IMG/VR virus record: IMGVR_UViG_3300045970_000743
Location: 1 to 33,554 of that record
Length of the DNA: 33,554 nt
Direction: 5' to 3' (one strand)
Source of the DNA: a virus
This document shows positions 1 to 6,809 of the stretch, piece after piece. The stretch's first letter is position 1; the number at the start of each line of letters is the position of its first letter. Under the pieces are notes generated by a model. It made no database searches. It saw only the letters and a list, made by a program, of their open reading frames with translations, and was not told the origin of the DNA. Both the position numbers and the translations under genes were made by a program.

Positions 1-1655
1 ATCTCGCGTGTGGCTGCTTGTACAAGCACCTCATCGATGTACTTGAACTCAGCCGTCAACAGTTCACTCGTGGACGGGTCATCAACGACGATGGTCCGTC
101 CGAGGTGTACCTTCACCCGCTGTAGTGAGCTGCCGGTACTGAACGTGGTGATGCAGAGTTTGTTCCTCAGCACGCGCGAGGACTTGACGTCCTCCTTGAG
201 CGACGTCCAGAGGTCAAACGCCTCGACCTCGTTGATGCTTAACCTGTCCATCATCAACGCCAGCGTCTCATCCTCAAGCACCTCGACGGCGTCCCACTGG
301 TGGTTCTGCTTGGCGGTGACGGGCTTGAACCCGAACCGGCTGAACATCAGCCCTCCGAGAGACCACACGCGCTGTGGATCATAGAGTTGAAAGTCCTCCA
401 TCTTGGCGTCCGCCTGGGCATTGCTCGAACAGCAGAACAAGACGTCCTTACCCGCCCGCAGCAGGTCACCGACGATGATCGTGCTCTTGCCGTAACCTTC
501 GGGCGTGCGCACAACTACAAGCCGCTTGTTCGTTACCTGCGCCATCGTTCGTCGCCGGTCATCGGACGAGCTGAGTTCGTCCCAGCTGCGCACCTCCGGT
601 CTCGTCTCGGCGAACTTCACATCCTCCGTCGGCAGTTCAGCCTCGGCGGCCTTAATAGTCAGTTCAAGTTTCTGTCCCTCGATACGTGTCTCACAGTACG
701 GGCGTAGCTTGTCCTCACCCAACTCCTTGAGTAGAAACTGCCTGACCCAGTTGCTGCCGCCGCAGTGACTATGGTGGCACTTGAACTGCCAAGTACCCGA
801 CATGTCCATCAACTTCGTCGCATCGCTGATGCTGCTGTGCATACCGCTGTTCGGACAGTCCACGATGATGGCGTCACCGGTGTGCCTCTTCACCCAACCT
901 TGGTCGTCGAACAGGCGCTTAAGGTCCATCGTGTGCAGGAGGATCTTGCCTGAACCACCGAACTCGACCGGTGTCTGCACGTACGTTCGCTTCACCAAGG
1001 CCGGCGTTAGTTCAAGCAACGACCAGTCAAACGGCTCACCTTCCTGATGGTGCACCTTGAAGGCTTGGTCGTCGCTCGACAGGGACGGCAGGTAGTGAGC
1101 ACGCGCCGGTTCAAAGCACGTAACGTCCGCCGTCGGCCATATCTCCTTCAGCGCCGGTACGATCGACCCATGCTCAGTCGACGCCGGGAGCAGGAGGTCC
1201 CAAGGGATGGGCTTGCTGAGCTCGACGACCACCCGAAAGCAGTCCGCACCGTGCTTGCGTGCGGAGAGGTGACTGTACGTCGTGTGTAGCACATAGCTCA
1301 GATAGGTGTGGTCACGAATGAACTCGTCCAGCGTCATACCGCCGTCAAAGTCAAGCACCAGAGCCGTCATACCGTCAAACGCCGCTTTGTTGTTCCGCAT
1401 CACCAGCCCGTTCTTGGGCGTGACCGGCGGATCTGGCTTGACCGACGTGAAGTTCCAGAGCTTGCTGAGCTCTTTCTTCGCGTACACGTGAGGTGTCTGC
1501 TGGGCTACAAGTTCCGCGAACTCCTTGAACTCGCACTCAAAGCTCTCGCGTATGTACCAGTCGTACGCCCAGCGCCCCGGTATGCCTTTCGCATCACCGG
1601 TCTCCGGGACACCTTCAATCCAGTACCCGGGATTGAACAGGTTTACGCTGATCAC
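1..1655 (-). CDS. primase-helicase, C-terminus beyond the window
   Basis: Replication protein read on the minus strand; no stop occurs before the left edge, so only the first 551 codons are visible. The GTG start overlaps the TGA of the upstream small gene (GTGA), suggesting translational coupling. Residues about 98-150 look like an archaeo-eukaryotic primase (AEP/prim-pol) core: LDFDGG at 101-106 (acidic pair D102/D104), SH at 128-129, and FRVV at 140-143. A zinc-ribbon-like segment follows, with C267 and C293/C298 plus nearby His residues. Residues 384-392 (TPEGYGKST) are a helicase motif I/Walker A, and IVVDDPS near 522-528 may be motif II. Its role would be to prime and unwind phage DNA. 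The primase and helicase assignments come from motifs only; the exact helicase superfamily needs the missing C-terminus. Confidence 0.8.
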   Translation of the reverse strand, partial: MISVNLFNPGYWIEGVPETGDAKGIPGRWAYDWYIRESFECEFKEFAELVAQQTPHVYAKKELSKLWNFTSVKPDPPVTPKNGLVMRNNKAAFDGMTALVLDFDGGMTLDEFIRDHTYLSYVLHTTYSHLSARKHGADCFRVVVELSKPIPWDLLLPASTEHGSIVPALKEIWPTADVTCFEPARAHYLPSLSSDDQAFKVHHQEGEPFDWSLLELTPALVKRTYVQTPVEFGGSGKILLHTMDLKRLFDDQGWVKRHTGDAIIVDCPNSGMHSSISDATKLMDMSGTWQFKCHHSHCGGSNWVRQFLLKELGEDKLRPYCETRIEGQKLELTIKAAEAELPTEDVKFAETRPEVRSWDELSSSDDRRRTMAQVTNKRLVVVRTPEGYGKSTIIVGDLLRAGKDVLFCCSSNAQADAKMEDFQLYDPQRVWSLGGLMFSRFGFKPVTAKQNHQWDAVEVLEDETLALMMDRLSINEVEAFDLWTSLKEDVKSSRVLRNKLCITTFSTGSSLQRVKVHLGRTIVVDDPSTSELLTAEFKYIDEVLVQAATRE

Positions 1656-1834
1656 TTGCAGATCTCGTTGATGGCGGCGATCTGCGCCTCAAGCGCCCTT
1701 TCCTGCGCATCGATGCGCTTTTGTACCCGGCGCGCGATGGTGGTCACCCACATCTGGTCGCTCTTGCTCAAGAAGACGAGGGCCGGGTTGCGAGCCGCCT
1801 CTTGCAGTGACTTGTTCAAACTGTGCACGTTCAT
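1652..1834 (-). CDS. small charged protein ahead of primase-helicase
   Basis: A 60-residue protein starting at ATG 1834 with an AAGGA ribosome site. In-frame starts further upstream (to 1867) would lie inside the promoter, so the ATG is preferred. The C-terminal half (RRVQKRIDAQERALEAQIAAI) is predicted helical and coiled-coil-like. It is the first gene of the leftward operon and its stop overlaps the start of the primase-helicase. No family is recognised; a small replication accessory or regulator is only a guess from position. Confidence 0.6.
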   Translation of the reverse strand: MNVHSLNKSLQEAARNPALVFLSKSDQMWVTTIARRVQKRIDAQERALEAQIAAINEICK

Positions 1835-1865
1835 GGTAGTCCTTGGTTGATTGATAAGCATTATC

Positions 1866-1895
1866 ATTGTAATCTATCCAGAGAGCTTTGTACAC
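1866..1895 (-). promoter_or_regulatory. leftward promoter of the primase operon
   Basis: On the minus strand GTGTAC (1895-1890) and TACAAT (1871-1866) are separated by 18 bp. The TGTACA core at -35 is shared with the five rightward early promoters. A short inverted repeat (GATAA-tgc-TTATC, 1853-1865) lies directly downstream. Confidence 0.55.
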
Positions 1896-1898
1896 CAA

Positions 1899-1940
1899 GT
1901 TTACATTTGTTTACATTCGTTTACAGAACTTTACATTCGT
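1899..1940 (+). repeat. four 10-bp-phased TTACA boxes
   Basis: TTACA starts at 1901, 1911, 1921 and 1931, exactly one helical turn apart; three copies continue as TTACATT. The array lies between the divergent promoters. It is followed by an inverted repeat GAACG-ca-CGTTC at 1941-1952 just upstream of the rightward -35. It may be a regulator-binding array or iteron-like origin; the sequence alone does not decide. Confidence 0.7.
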
Positions 1941-1954
1941 GAACGCACGTTCTG

Positions 1955-1984
1955 TTGTACATTTGTCTCCCGATGTGATACTAT
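1955..1984 (+). promoter_or_regulatory. rightward early promoter 1
   Basis: TTGTAC (1955-1960), 18 bp spacer, TACTAT (1979-1984), with an extended -10 TG two bases upstream of it. The TGTACAT block is common to all five rightward early promoters. TTACA boxes lie 24, 34, 44 and 54 bp upstream of the -35. Confidence 0.65.
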
Positions 1985-1990
1985 ATCATT

Positions 1991-2010
1991 GTTAGTTCAA
2001 TCGAGCTGAC
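1991..2010 (+). other. 5' leader hairpin of early transcript 1
   Basis: A 7-bp stem (GTTAGTT / AGCTGAC, including two G-U pairs) with a 6-nt loop. It begins about 7 bases after the -10 box, so it would form the extreme 5' end of the mRNA. Confidence 0.45.
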
Positions 2011-2030
2011 GTAACCCACAAGGAACCAAC

Positions 2031-2801
2031 ATGACTAAGCGTAACATCAACCCACCACCCCGTCGCATCCCCATCATGGACAGCTTGCGCTCACGCGTGG
2101 ACCTCCATCTCGCTCAAGAGCAGGTCCGGACCCCGGACGGACACATCTCCGGCTCCATCGTCGACGCCCTCGTCTCCATGAAGGCGAACAAGAACTTGAA
2201 CGGACTACAAGCCGTTTATGACGAGGCGAACGCGATCTGCTCGTACGCCAAGACCCTGCTGGTAGCAAACCGCGCCATCGATCAGTTTCTGAACACCGGG
2301 TCACCCAATGCCCGACGGACCCCTAAGATGGAGCTGGTCCGCCGCCACGGCAAGCCGGACCCGGTCCAGACCGAGCAGATCAAGTTAGCCGACATCAAGG
2401 TAGCCGAAGCCAAGCCGCACGCGTTCAACGAGGAGGCATTCCCCGGCTGGTTTCTGGAGTACCTCGAGACCGGTGAGATCGAGCATCTTCGGCACCTGAC
2501 GCCCGACGAAGCCAAGTCCCGGGTGACGATCGTCGCCGGCAAGGTGATCTCGAAGACCACCGCGGGCAAGATCTCCTGGGAGTTCTACTCGAACCGAACC
2601 AAGCGCGGCTACGGGTACGTTCCCAAGGACGTGGCGCCGAACGTGCCCATCGGGTCGAGCTGGTTGTTTCAGCACAACGGCAAGAACGGGCTCGACAGTG
2701 TTCTGCTCGGCGGCATCCCATACGACGAGGAGGAGCTCGGCTCGCATGCACAAGTCCTGGCGGACATCTACCACATGTACAACCTGAAGGTGCAGGCATG
2801 A
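2031..2801 (+). CDS. hypothetical early protein, 256 aa
   Basis: First gene of the rightward early operon, with AAGGAACC ahead of the ATG. No family is recognised. The N-terminus is basic and proline-rich (NPPPRRIP). Residues about 15-80 are probably helical, and the C-terminal half (from VTIVAGKV) looks like a mixed alpha/beta domain rich in Gly and Tyr. No signal peptide or membrane segment is seen. It ends in an ATGA overlap with the next gene. As the first-transcribed early gene it could act in host takeover, but this is inferred from position only. Confidence 0.75.
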   Translation: MTKRNINPPPRRIPIMDSLRSRVDLHLAQEQVRTPDGHISGSIVDALVSMKANKNLNGLQAVYDEANAICSYAKTLLVANRAIDQFLNTGSPNARRTPKMELVRRHGKPDPVQTEQIKLADIKVAEAKPHAFNEEAFPGWFLEYLETGEIEHLRHLTPDEAKSRVTIVAGKVISKTTAGKISWEFYSNRTKRGYGYVPKDVAPNVPIGSSWLFQHNGKNGLDSVLLGGIPYDEEELGSHAQVLADIYHMYNLKVQA

Positions 2802-2998
2802 GCTCGCAGGTACACCCGATGATCAAGGTCGACGGAACAGCTCTGCAGGACAGGCTGGACCTGCTCGAGCAGCTCATCAATCAAGGTGAAGAGACCGATG
2901 TTCGGGTCCGGCGCGCGGACAAGCTGCTCGGCGAGTACTCGCAGGCTAAGCGCTTGTTTGAACAACAAGCATTGGCGATCCTGAGGACCTTGATATGA
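2798..2998 (+). CDS. small helical early protein, 66 aa
   Basis: ATGA overlaps link it to both neighbours, supporting translation as part of one operon. The 66 residues are dominated by charged heptad-like stretches (LQDRLDLLEQLINQ and KLLGEYSQAKRLFEQQ), suggesting a coiled coil or helical hairpin. No family is recognised and no cysteines are present. Confidence 0.7.
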   Translation: MSSQVHPMIKVDGTALQDRLDLLEQLINQGEETDVRVRRADKLLGEYSQAKRLFEQQALAILRTLI

Positions 2999-3126
2999 GC
3001 GCCTGCACGAACCTACCTATTCCTCCTCGCCCGATGACCGAGGAGGAATATCGAGCGCACATGGCCGTCATCGACGAGACGCGCCGGATCGGTACGGCGG
3101 TTGTGCCGGATAGGACCACGAAATGA
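2995..3126 (+). CDS. 43-residue early protein
   Basis: A very short gene held in place by ATGA overlaps at both ends (2995-2998 and 3123-3126) and preceded by GAGGA. The protein starts MSACTNLPIPPRPMTEEEYR and ends DRTTK. It has a proline-rich head and an acidic helix. No function can be assigned. The double overlap is the main reason to accept it. Confidence 0.6.
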   Translation: MSACTNLPIPPRPMTEEEYRAHMAVIDETRRIGTAVVPDRTTK

Positions 3127-4139
3127 ACATCCTCTTTACAGGATCTACCGGTCGTCAGACCAAGGAGACGATTTCATCTCGCGCCCTGGACCGCATCAAC
3201 GACCCGTCGATCATACGTGGGTCTCTTCGCAAGCTCGGTCACGTCGTGACCTGTAGGTCGGTCACGCACGGTGAGGATCTGACCGAGTTTGATCTCGTTA
3301 TCGTCGGGCTCGGCCAGTTCGGGTCCATGAACTATTCCGGTGAGATCATGAACGCGTTGTACGCGATCGGCGCGGCGCCGAAGGTGCTCGTGCTACATGA
3401 GGACTGGAAGATCGAAAGCACGATGGGTGGTTTACTAAAGGCCCGCGGGCAGATCGCTCAGATGGCTCAGAAGGTCTGGTCTAACGGGTCAAGGTTCTAC
3501 GGAGGTACCGATCACGCTAAGTTTGACCCGGAGGTTATTGAACACGTGGTGGGCGAGGTACTTGCCGGCGCCTACCCATGCATGGTCCCGGCGTTTGATT
3601 GGGGCGACAAGTCGATCCTACATCGAGTGCTGGGGACGAACAACGTGTTCAACATGGATCTGACGCCGTACGTGCTGGATGGGTACGGGATCACCGCCCA
3701 AAACACGAGCACCAAGTCCCGCACGCACATGCTCGCCTCGCTCGGCGACTTTCGGTCCTGGGTAAAGCGGAACAAACTGACTTGGCCGGTGAGTTATTTC
3801 GGCTGTACCGCGATACCCGGCTCGGTTAAGTTAGACAGCGAACTGGATGTGTTTAACGAATGCGGCAAGCACTGGTCGATCCTCTGTCCTGAATACGGCA
3901 CGGCCGGGTCAGGTTGGTTTCGTATTCGATACATCTATTCCGCACTTCAAGGATGCACGATCCACGGATCCGATAAGGACCTCCTCGCCCTTGGGATCGA
4001 ACCACGCTTCGCCGAGGAGTTGTCGGATCTTGAACTTCAGAACTACGCCGATGAGCAACGAACCGCGATCTTAAACCACGCCTGGACCAAGAGCATCTTT
4101 GATGAACGCTTGGACGCCATAGTTCGTGAACAAGTCTGA
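3123..4139 (+). CDS. putative GT-B-like glycosyltransferase, 338 aa
   Basis: The largest protein of the early arm. The N-terminal half looks like a Rossmann domain: MNILFTGSTG, then LRKLGHVV, FDLVIVGLGQFG and KVLVLHED as successive strand-turn elements. Near the C-terminus, the block from CPEYGTAGSGWFRIRYIYSA to QGCTIHGS resembles the acidic-residue plus Arg/Ala/Gly sugar-nucleotide-binding region of GT-B enzymes. Such phage enzymes can glycosylate DNA bases or host surface sugars; nothing here identifies the substrate. It sits between small early genes, with ATGA overlap upstream and a 14-nt overlap downstream. The fold assignment is inference from pattern; another Rossmann enzyme is possible. 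Confidence 0.5.
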   Translation: MNILFTGSTGRQTKETISSRALDRINDPSIIRGSLRKLGHVVTCRSVTHGEDLTEFDLVIVGLGQFGSMNYSGEIMNALYAIGAAPKVLVLHEDWKIESTMGGLLKARGQIAQMAQKVWSNGSRFYGGTDHAKFDPEVIEHVVGEVLAGAYPCMVPAFDWGDKSILHRVLGTNNVFNMDLTPYVLDGYGITAQNTSTKSRTHMLASLGDFRSWVKRNKLTWPVSYFGCTAIPGSVKLDSELDVFNECGKHWSILCPEYGTAGSGWFRIRYIYSALQGCTIHGSDKDLLALGIEPRFAEELSDLELQNYADEQRTAILNHAWTKSIFDERLDAIVREQV

Positions 4140-4341
4140 CCTACCGCACGGGCCCCACATCAACGAACGACCTTGGTGCTCGCGTTGCGAGTGCCTCGGC
4201 CACACCTGGTGCTTGGCGATAGATAGATATGCATCGTACGGGCACCGGATCTTCGGGGACTTCCCCAGGATCCACCCGGATAACGGACCACACCTCGACG
4301 AGGCTGTATTGTTGAAGCTACATCAAAGGAACATATCATGA
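4126..4341 (+). CDS. small Cys/His-containing early protein, 71 aa
   Basis: Begins at GTG 4126 inside the end of the preceding gene and ends in an ATGA overlap with the next. The segment WCSRCECLGHTWC (residues about 17-29) has a CxxC pair followed by a further Cys/His/Cys, so a small metal-binding site is possible. The remainder is not recognised. Confidence 0.6.
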   Translation: MNKSDLPHGPHINERPWCSRCECLGHTWCLAIDRYASYGHRIFGDFPRIHPDNGPHLDEAVLLKLHQRNIS

Positions 4342-4562
4342 CACGCGAACAACATATGACCATCGAAGAACGCGATGGTCATAAACGTGAAAATCGATGC
4401 AGACAGTCCTACTACCACTACCTGAACACGATTTCATGGTGGTGGTTCGGCTACAAGACAATGCCATACGACGAGTTCCGCACCTCGTATTTGGAGTGGG
4501 AAGCTAACCCATCTGCATGGCCAACAAAGGCTGCCAACCGTGGTGAGACGCCAACAGAATAG
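4338..4562 (+). CDS. hypothetical early protein, 74 aa
   Basis: Starts at ATG 4338 with AAAGGA upstream and a 4-nt overlap with the previous gene. It is rich in aromatics (NTISWWWFGYKTMPYDEF) flanked by charged stretches. No membrane segment is convincing. It is the last gene before the next early promoter, so it probably ends the first early transcription unit. Function unknown. Confidence 0.6.
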   Translation: MTREQHMTIEERDGHKRENRCRQSYYHYLNTISWWWFGYKTMPYDEFRTSYLEWEANPSAWPTKAANRGETPTE

Positions 4563-4607
4563 GCTAACGGCTTGCCGACATGTTTACATTTCTTTACAAT
4601 CGAAGGT

Positions 4608-4636
4608 ATGTACATTCCCGAAGGATGTGATATAAT
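4608..4636 (+). promoter_or_regulatory. early promoter 2
   Basis: ATGTAC (4608-4613), 17 bp, TATAAT (4631-4636), with an extended -10 (TGATATAAT). TTACA boxes at 4584 and 4594 are 10 bp apart and sit 24 and 14 bp upstream of the -35. Confidence 0.75.
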
Positions 4637-4640
4637 GGCT

Positions 4641-4665
4641 TTAGCTGCTGAACCTCAGCCGCCTA
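4641..4665 (+). other. 5' leader hairpin of early transcript 2
   Basis: Outer TTAG/CTAA pairing and inner GCTGA-acc-TCAGC stem immediately after the expected start of transcription. Confidence 0.45.
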
Positions 4666-4680
4666 ACCTAAAGGAAGATC

Positions 4681-5112
4681 ATGCACATCCCCTCCCAGTA
4701 CATTCACATAGGCCTCACCTCCGCGCTTTTCAAGCCGACGCCGGGTCAAGACATCGTCTGGATCGAGCAAGACGACTTCAAGGACCTGGTCGTACACGCC
4801 GGGATCTACGACCAGACCCCCAAGCGGGCCAAGCTCATGCAGCACCGTACGTTCAGGTTGTTTGGTAAACCAAGGATAAGCTCGCAAGCAGTCAATATGT
4901 TCGACATCTATGTCGAGTACAGGTGGGAAGACCAGAACGACCTGTCGTTCGACCTTAAGAAGCTACACCCGTGGGGCCGGACCGGCCAGGTCTGCACCGA
5001 CCCGATCGGGTTCGTCTGCGAGCTCTCTAAGGCCGTCATGGAGGCCGAGCAAGCTCGGCATACCGCCTTGATGAAGGTTGCGCTCAACGAAGCGCTCGAG
5101 CTGTTCGAGTAG
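4681..5112 (+). CDS. hypothetical early protein, 143 aa
   Basis: Has its own promoter and an AAAGGAAG ribosome site 5 nt or so before the ATG. The protein starts MHIPSQYIHIGLTSALF and has a mixed alpha/beta look up to about residue 110. A C-terminal helix (LSKAVMEAEQARHTALMKVA) follows. No known domain, signal peptide or membrane segment is seen. It is a single-gene transcription unit, since another promoter follows within 35 bp of its stop. Confidence 0.65.
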   Translation: MHIPSQYIHIGLTSALFKPTPGQDIVWIEQDDFKDLVVHAGIYDQTPKRAKLMQHRTFRLFGKPRISSQAVNMFDIYVEYRWEDQNDLSFDLKKLHPWGRTGQVCTDPIGFVCELSKAVMEAEQARHTALMKVALNEALELFE

Positions 5113-5143
5113 TTACAACTCCGAAGGATGTTACAACTTTGTG

Positions 5144-5172
5144 TTGTACATCCTTTCAAGGGTTGTTATAAT
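5144..5172 (+). promoter_or_regulatory. early promoter 3
   Basis: TTGTAC (5144-5149), 17 bp, TATAAT (5167-5172), extended by TGT. TTACA boxes at 5113 and 5131. Confidence 0.75.
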
Positions 5173-5178
5173 GAACCA

Positions 5179-5199
5179 TCAGCTGAATACCTCAGTTGA
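5179..5199 (+). other. 5' leader hairpin of early transcript 3
   Basis: 8-bp stem TCAGCTGA / TCAGTTGA (one G-U pair) around loop ATACC, starting 7 bases after the -10 box, i.e. at the expected first base of the mRNA. Confidence 0.55.
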
Positions 5200-5219
5200 C
5201 TAACCAAACGGAACCAATC

Positions 5220-5414
5220 ATGTTGAAGACCGATAGCGGATACGTACTCTCCAAAGGCCAGCTGATCTACCAAGTGGGTCTGCGGCTCATGAAGGACAAC
5301 GAGGAGTTGTTCGACGAGTTCGTGGACCAGATCAAGGCGGAGTACAAGCCCCGCATCACCACGAAGTACATCTGCCTGTACGGCGAGTGCGAGGACGACC
5401 CGGCCGACGCATAA
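5220..5414 (+). CDS. small acidic early protein, 64 aa
   Basis: ATG 5220 is chosen because GGAACC precedes it; an in-frame TTG at 5196 lies inside the leader hairpin and is unlikely. The protein is acidic and probably helical in the middle (LMKDNEELFDEFVDQIKAEY), with a C-terminal CLYGECEDD containing two cysteines. It is a single-gene unit between two early promoters. Small acidic early phage proteins are often host-protein inhibitors, but there is no direct evidence for that here. Confidence 0.6.
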   Translation: MLKTDSGYVLSKGQLIYQVGLRLMKDNEELFDEFVDQIKAEYKPRITTKYICLYGECEDDPADA

Positions 5415-5439
5415 GTTACAGATCTTTACACACACGAGT

Positions 5440-5468
5440 ATGTACATCTCGTACGACCGTGATATAAT
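5440..5468 (+). promoter_or_regulatory. early promoter 4
   Basis: ATGTAC (5440-5445), 17 bp, TATAAT (5463-5468), extended -10 TGA. TTACA boxes at 5416 and 5426, again 24 and 14 bp upstream of the -35, as at promoter 2. No clear leader hairpin follows. Confidence 0.75.
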
Positions 5469-5495
5469 GAACCATCAACTCCTAAAGGAACCAAC

Positions 5496-5864
5496 GTGAA
5501 CATCGATATTCAAGACGACACCTTCCACCCCGGCATGTCCTGCTGCGCCTTCCTCGAGGTTGAACATCACGATCAGCTGATCGAAGTGGTACTGAACAGC
5601 ACCGAGTTGTTCATCTACACCGAGAGGTACCAGATCGACGGCAAGGGGTTCAAGCCGGTAAAGACCGACGTCCTTCCTTCGTTTATGATCAAGTTCCTCG
5701 AGGACATGACCGAGCTGCAGGAAGAACTCGACGCGATCCCGTTCGAGCTGGAGGACGAGGACGACCAAGAACACGCCGCCGAGTTCTGTTATCAGATGCG
5801 ACAACTTGTCGAGGAGCTCGCACAAGCTCCTGAGTTCGGCGCCCTGCTTGAAACCTTGATCTGA
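5496..5864 (+). CDS. acidic early protein, 122 aa
   Basis: GTG start supported by AAAGGAACC 5 nt upstream and by its position just after promoter 4. The second half is strongly acidic (FELEDEDDQEH near residues 85-95), and residues 60-122 are likely helical. No family is recognised. It heads a unit that continues into the next three small genes. Confidence 0.65.
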   Translation: MNIDIQDDTFHPGMSCCAFLEVEHHDQLIEVVLNSTELFIYTERYQIDGKGFKPVKTDVLPSFMIKFLEDMTELQEELDAIPFELEDEDDQEHAAEFCYQMRQLVEELAQAPEFGALLETLI

Positions 5865-5871
5865 GACCGCC

Positions 5872-6114
5872 ATGACGAATAAACAGATCCTGAACCTCCT
5901 GCAGGTCGCGCTGGCACTGCCCGACTGCCGCGACACGATCCTGACCCGCCTGCACTCGGTGTTCGACGAACAGGTCGAGCGCGAGAGGCACGCGACGTTT
6001 AGGTCCAGCCAGGTCAGCGCCGAGGAAAAACAATCCCTCCTGGTAGGTGAACAGCAGCACCTCGGGGTCGTAAATAGACCACCAGTTACCTTTGCTGGCA
6101 ATACGGGGCGCTAA
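5872..6114 (+). CDS. hypothetical early protein, 80 aa
   Basis: Starts 7 nt after the previous stop, with only a weak GAG ribosome site. The first 45 residues (NKQILNLLQVALALPDCRDT onward) look helical; the tail is basic and less ordered. Function unknown. The short spacing supports co-transcription from promoter 4. Confidence 0.55.
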   Translation: MTNKQILNLLQVALALPDCRDTILTRLHSVFDEQVERERHATFRSSQVSAEEKQSLLVGEQQHLGVVNRPPVTFAGNTGR

Positions 6115-6132
6115 GACCCCAAGGGAGTTTCT

Positions 6133-6408
6133 ATGCATCTTTCAATGAGGCAGTTCAGCCTACTTCCGCGCTCCTCTCAGGTGGCCTACCTCGAGAGCAA
6201 AGGCATCCTTCCCGGATCTCCAGTTCAACCTGAAGACATAGTCATCACCTTAACTGGGCTCGATGGTGACTGGTCTATGGCTGATCTGGATGCCGTCCAT
6301 GATCATATCTCGTACATCAACGAAAAGATCGCCGAGCTCCACCTCGCGTGGGCCGATGCACACCTCGAGGACTACCATCACCTGATGCGGCTCTATGAGG
6401 CGGCGTGA
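6133..6408 (+). CDS. hypothetical early protein, 91 aa
   Basis: Preceded by AAGGGAG. The C-terminal half (MADLDAVHDHISYINEKIAE onward) is predicted to form two helices with several His residues. The stop overlaps the next start. No family is recognised. Confidence 0.6.
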   Translation: MHLSMRQFSLLPRSSQVAYLESKGILPGSPVQPEDIVITLTGLDGDWSMADLDAVHDHISYINEKIAELHLAWADAHLEDYHHLMRLYEAA

Positions 6409-6716
6409 TGTGGTACCTCGGCAAGTTGGGCGTTTACGCCACTAATCTATTCGAGGGCTTCGACGTCGAGGAGCTGCACCGTGTGAGGCACCAGAAAGGC
6501 GTGGCGACGAACTACGTCGACCAGTCCTTGGTGTACTTCGAGGTCAGCCCCGGCTGGCAGCAGCACGTGACGATCCTCAGCCGAGACAAGATCCGGAGCA
6601 ACCGACGACGACGGATCCTCAGTCGAGAGCTTGCGCGTGCATGCATCATCACCGAGCTCGAGCTTGCTGAACCGAACCTGCAGATCGAGCTTGGTTACAA
6701 CTCCGTCGAGGACTAA
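6408..6716 (+). CDS. hypothetical early protein, 102 aa
   Basis: ATG 6408 shares one base with the preceding stop (TGATG); a GTG one codon earlier is possible but less likely. There is a basic patch KIRSNRRRRILSRELAR around residues 63-80, which could contact nucleic acid. This is only suggestive. It ends the promoter-4 transcription unit. Confidence 0.6.
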   Translation: MWYLGKLGVYATNLFEGFDVEELHRVRHQKGVATNYVDQSLVYFEVSPGWQQHVTILSRDKIRSNRRRRILSRELARACIITELELAEPNLQIELGYNSVED

Positions 6717-6734
6717 ACAAGTTACAAACAAACG

Positions 6735-6763
6735 GTGTACATCCCGCTTCGAGGTGATATAAT
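6735..6763 (+). promoter_or_regulatory. early promoter 5
   Basis: GTGTAC (6735-6740), 17 bp, TATAAT (6758-6763), extended -10 TGA. A TTACA box lies at 6722, 13 bp before the -35. Confidence 0.75.
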
Positions 6764-6770
6764 GATCCTA

Positions 6771-6791
6771 TCAGCTAAACACCTTAGCTGA
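6771..6791 (+). other. 5' leader hairpin of early transcript 5
   Basis: Perfect 8-bp stem TCAGCTAA / TTAGCTGA around loop ACACC, starting about 8 bases after the -10 box. Compared with the promoter-3 hairpin, paired bases differ on both arms while pairing is kept. Confidence 0.6.
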
Positions 6792-6809
6792 ACTAAAGGA
6801 CTAAATCAA

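Noticed and set aside
300-1850. Plus-strand reading frames opposite the primase-helicase
   Set aside because: The minus strand is open across the entire stretch and carries primase, zinc-ribbon and helicase motifs; the plus frames are fragmented and unmatched.
1899-1940. CRISPR array
   Set aside because: The units are only 10 bp, without spacers; they are promoter-associated boxes.
4572-4868. 98-codon plus-strand frame spanning early promoter 2
   Set aside because: It runs through the promoter and leader hairpin, then overlaps the well-supported gene at 4681 in another frame.
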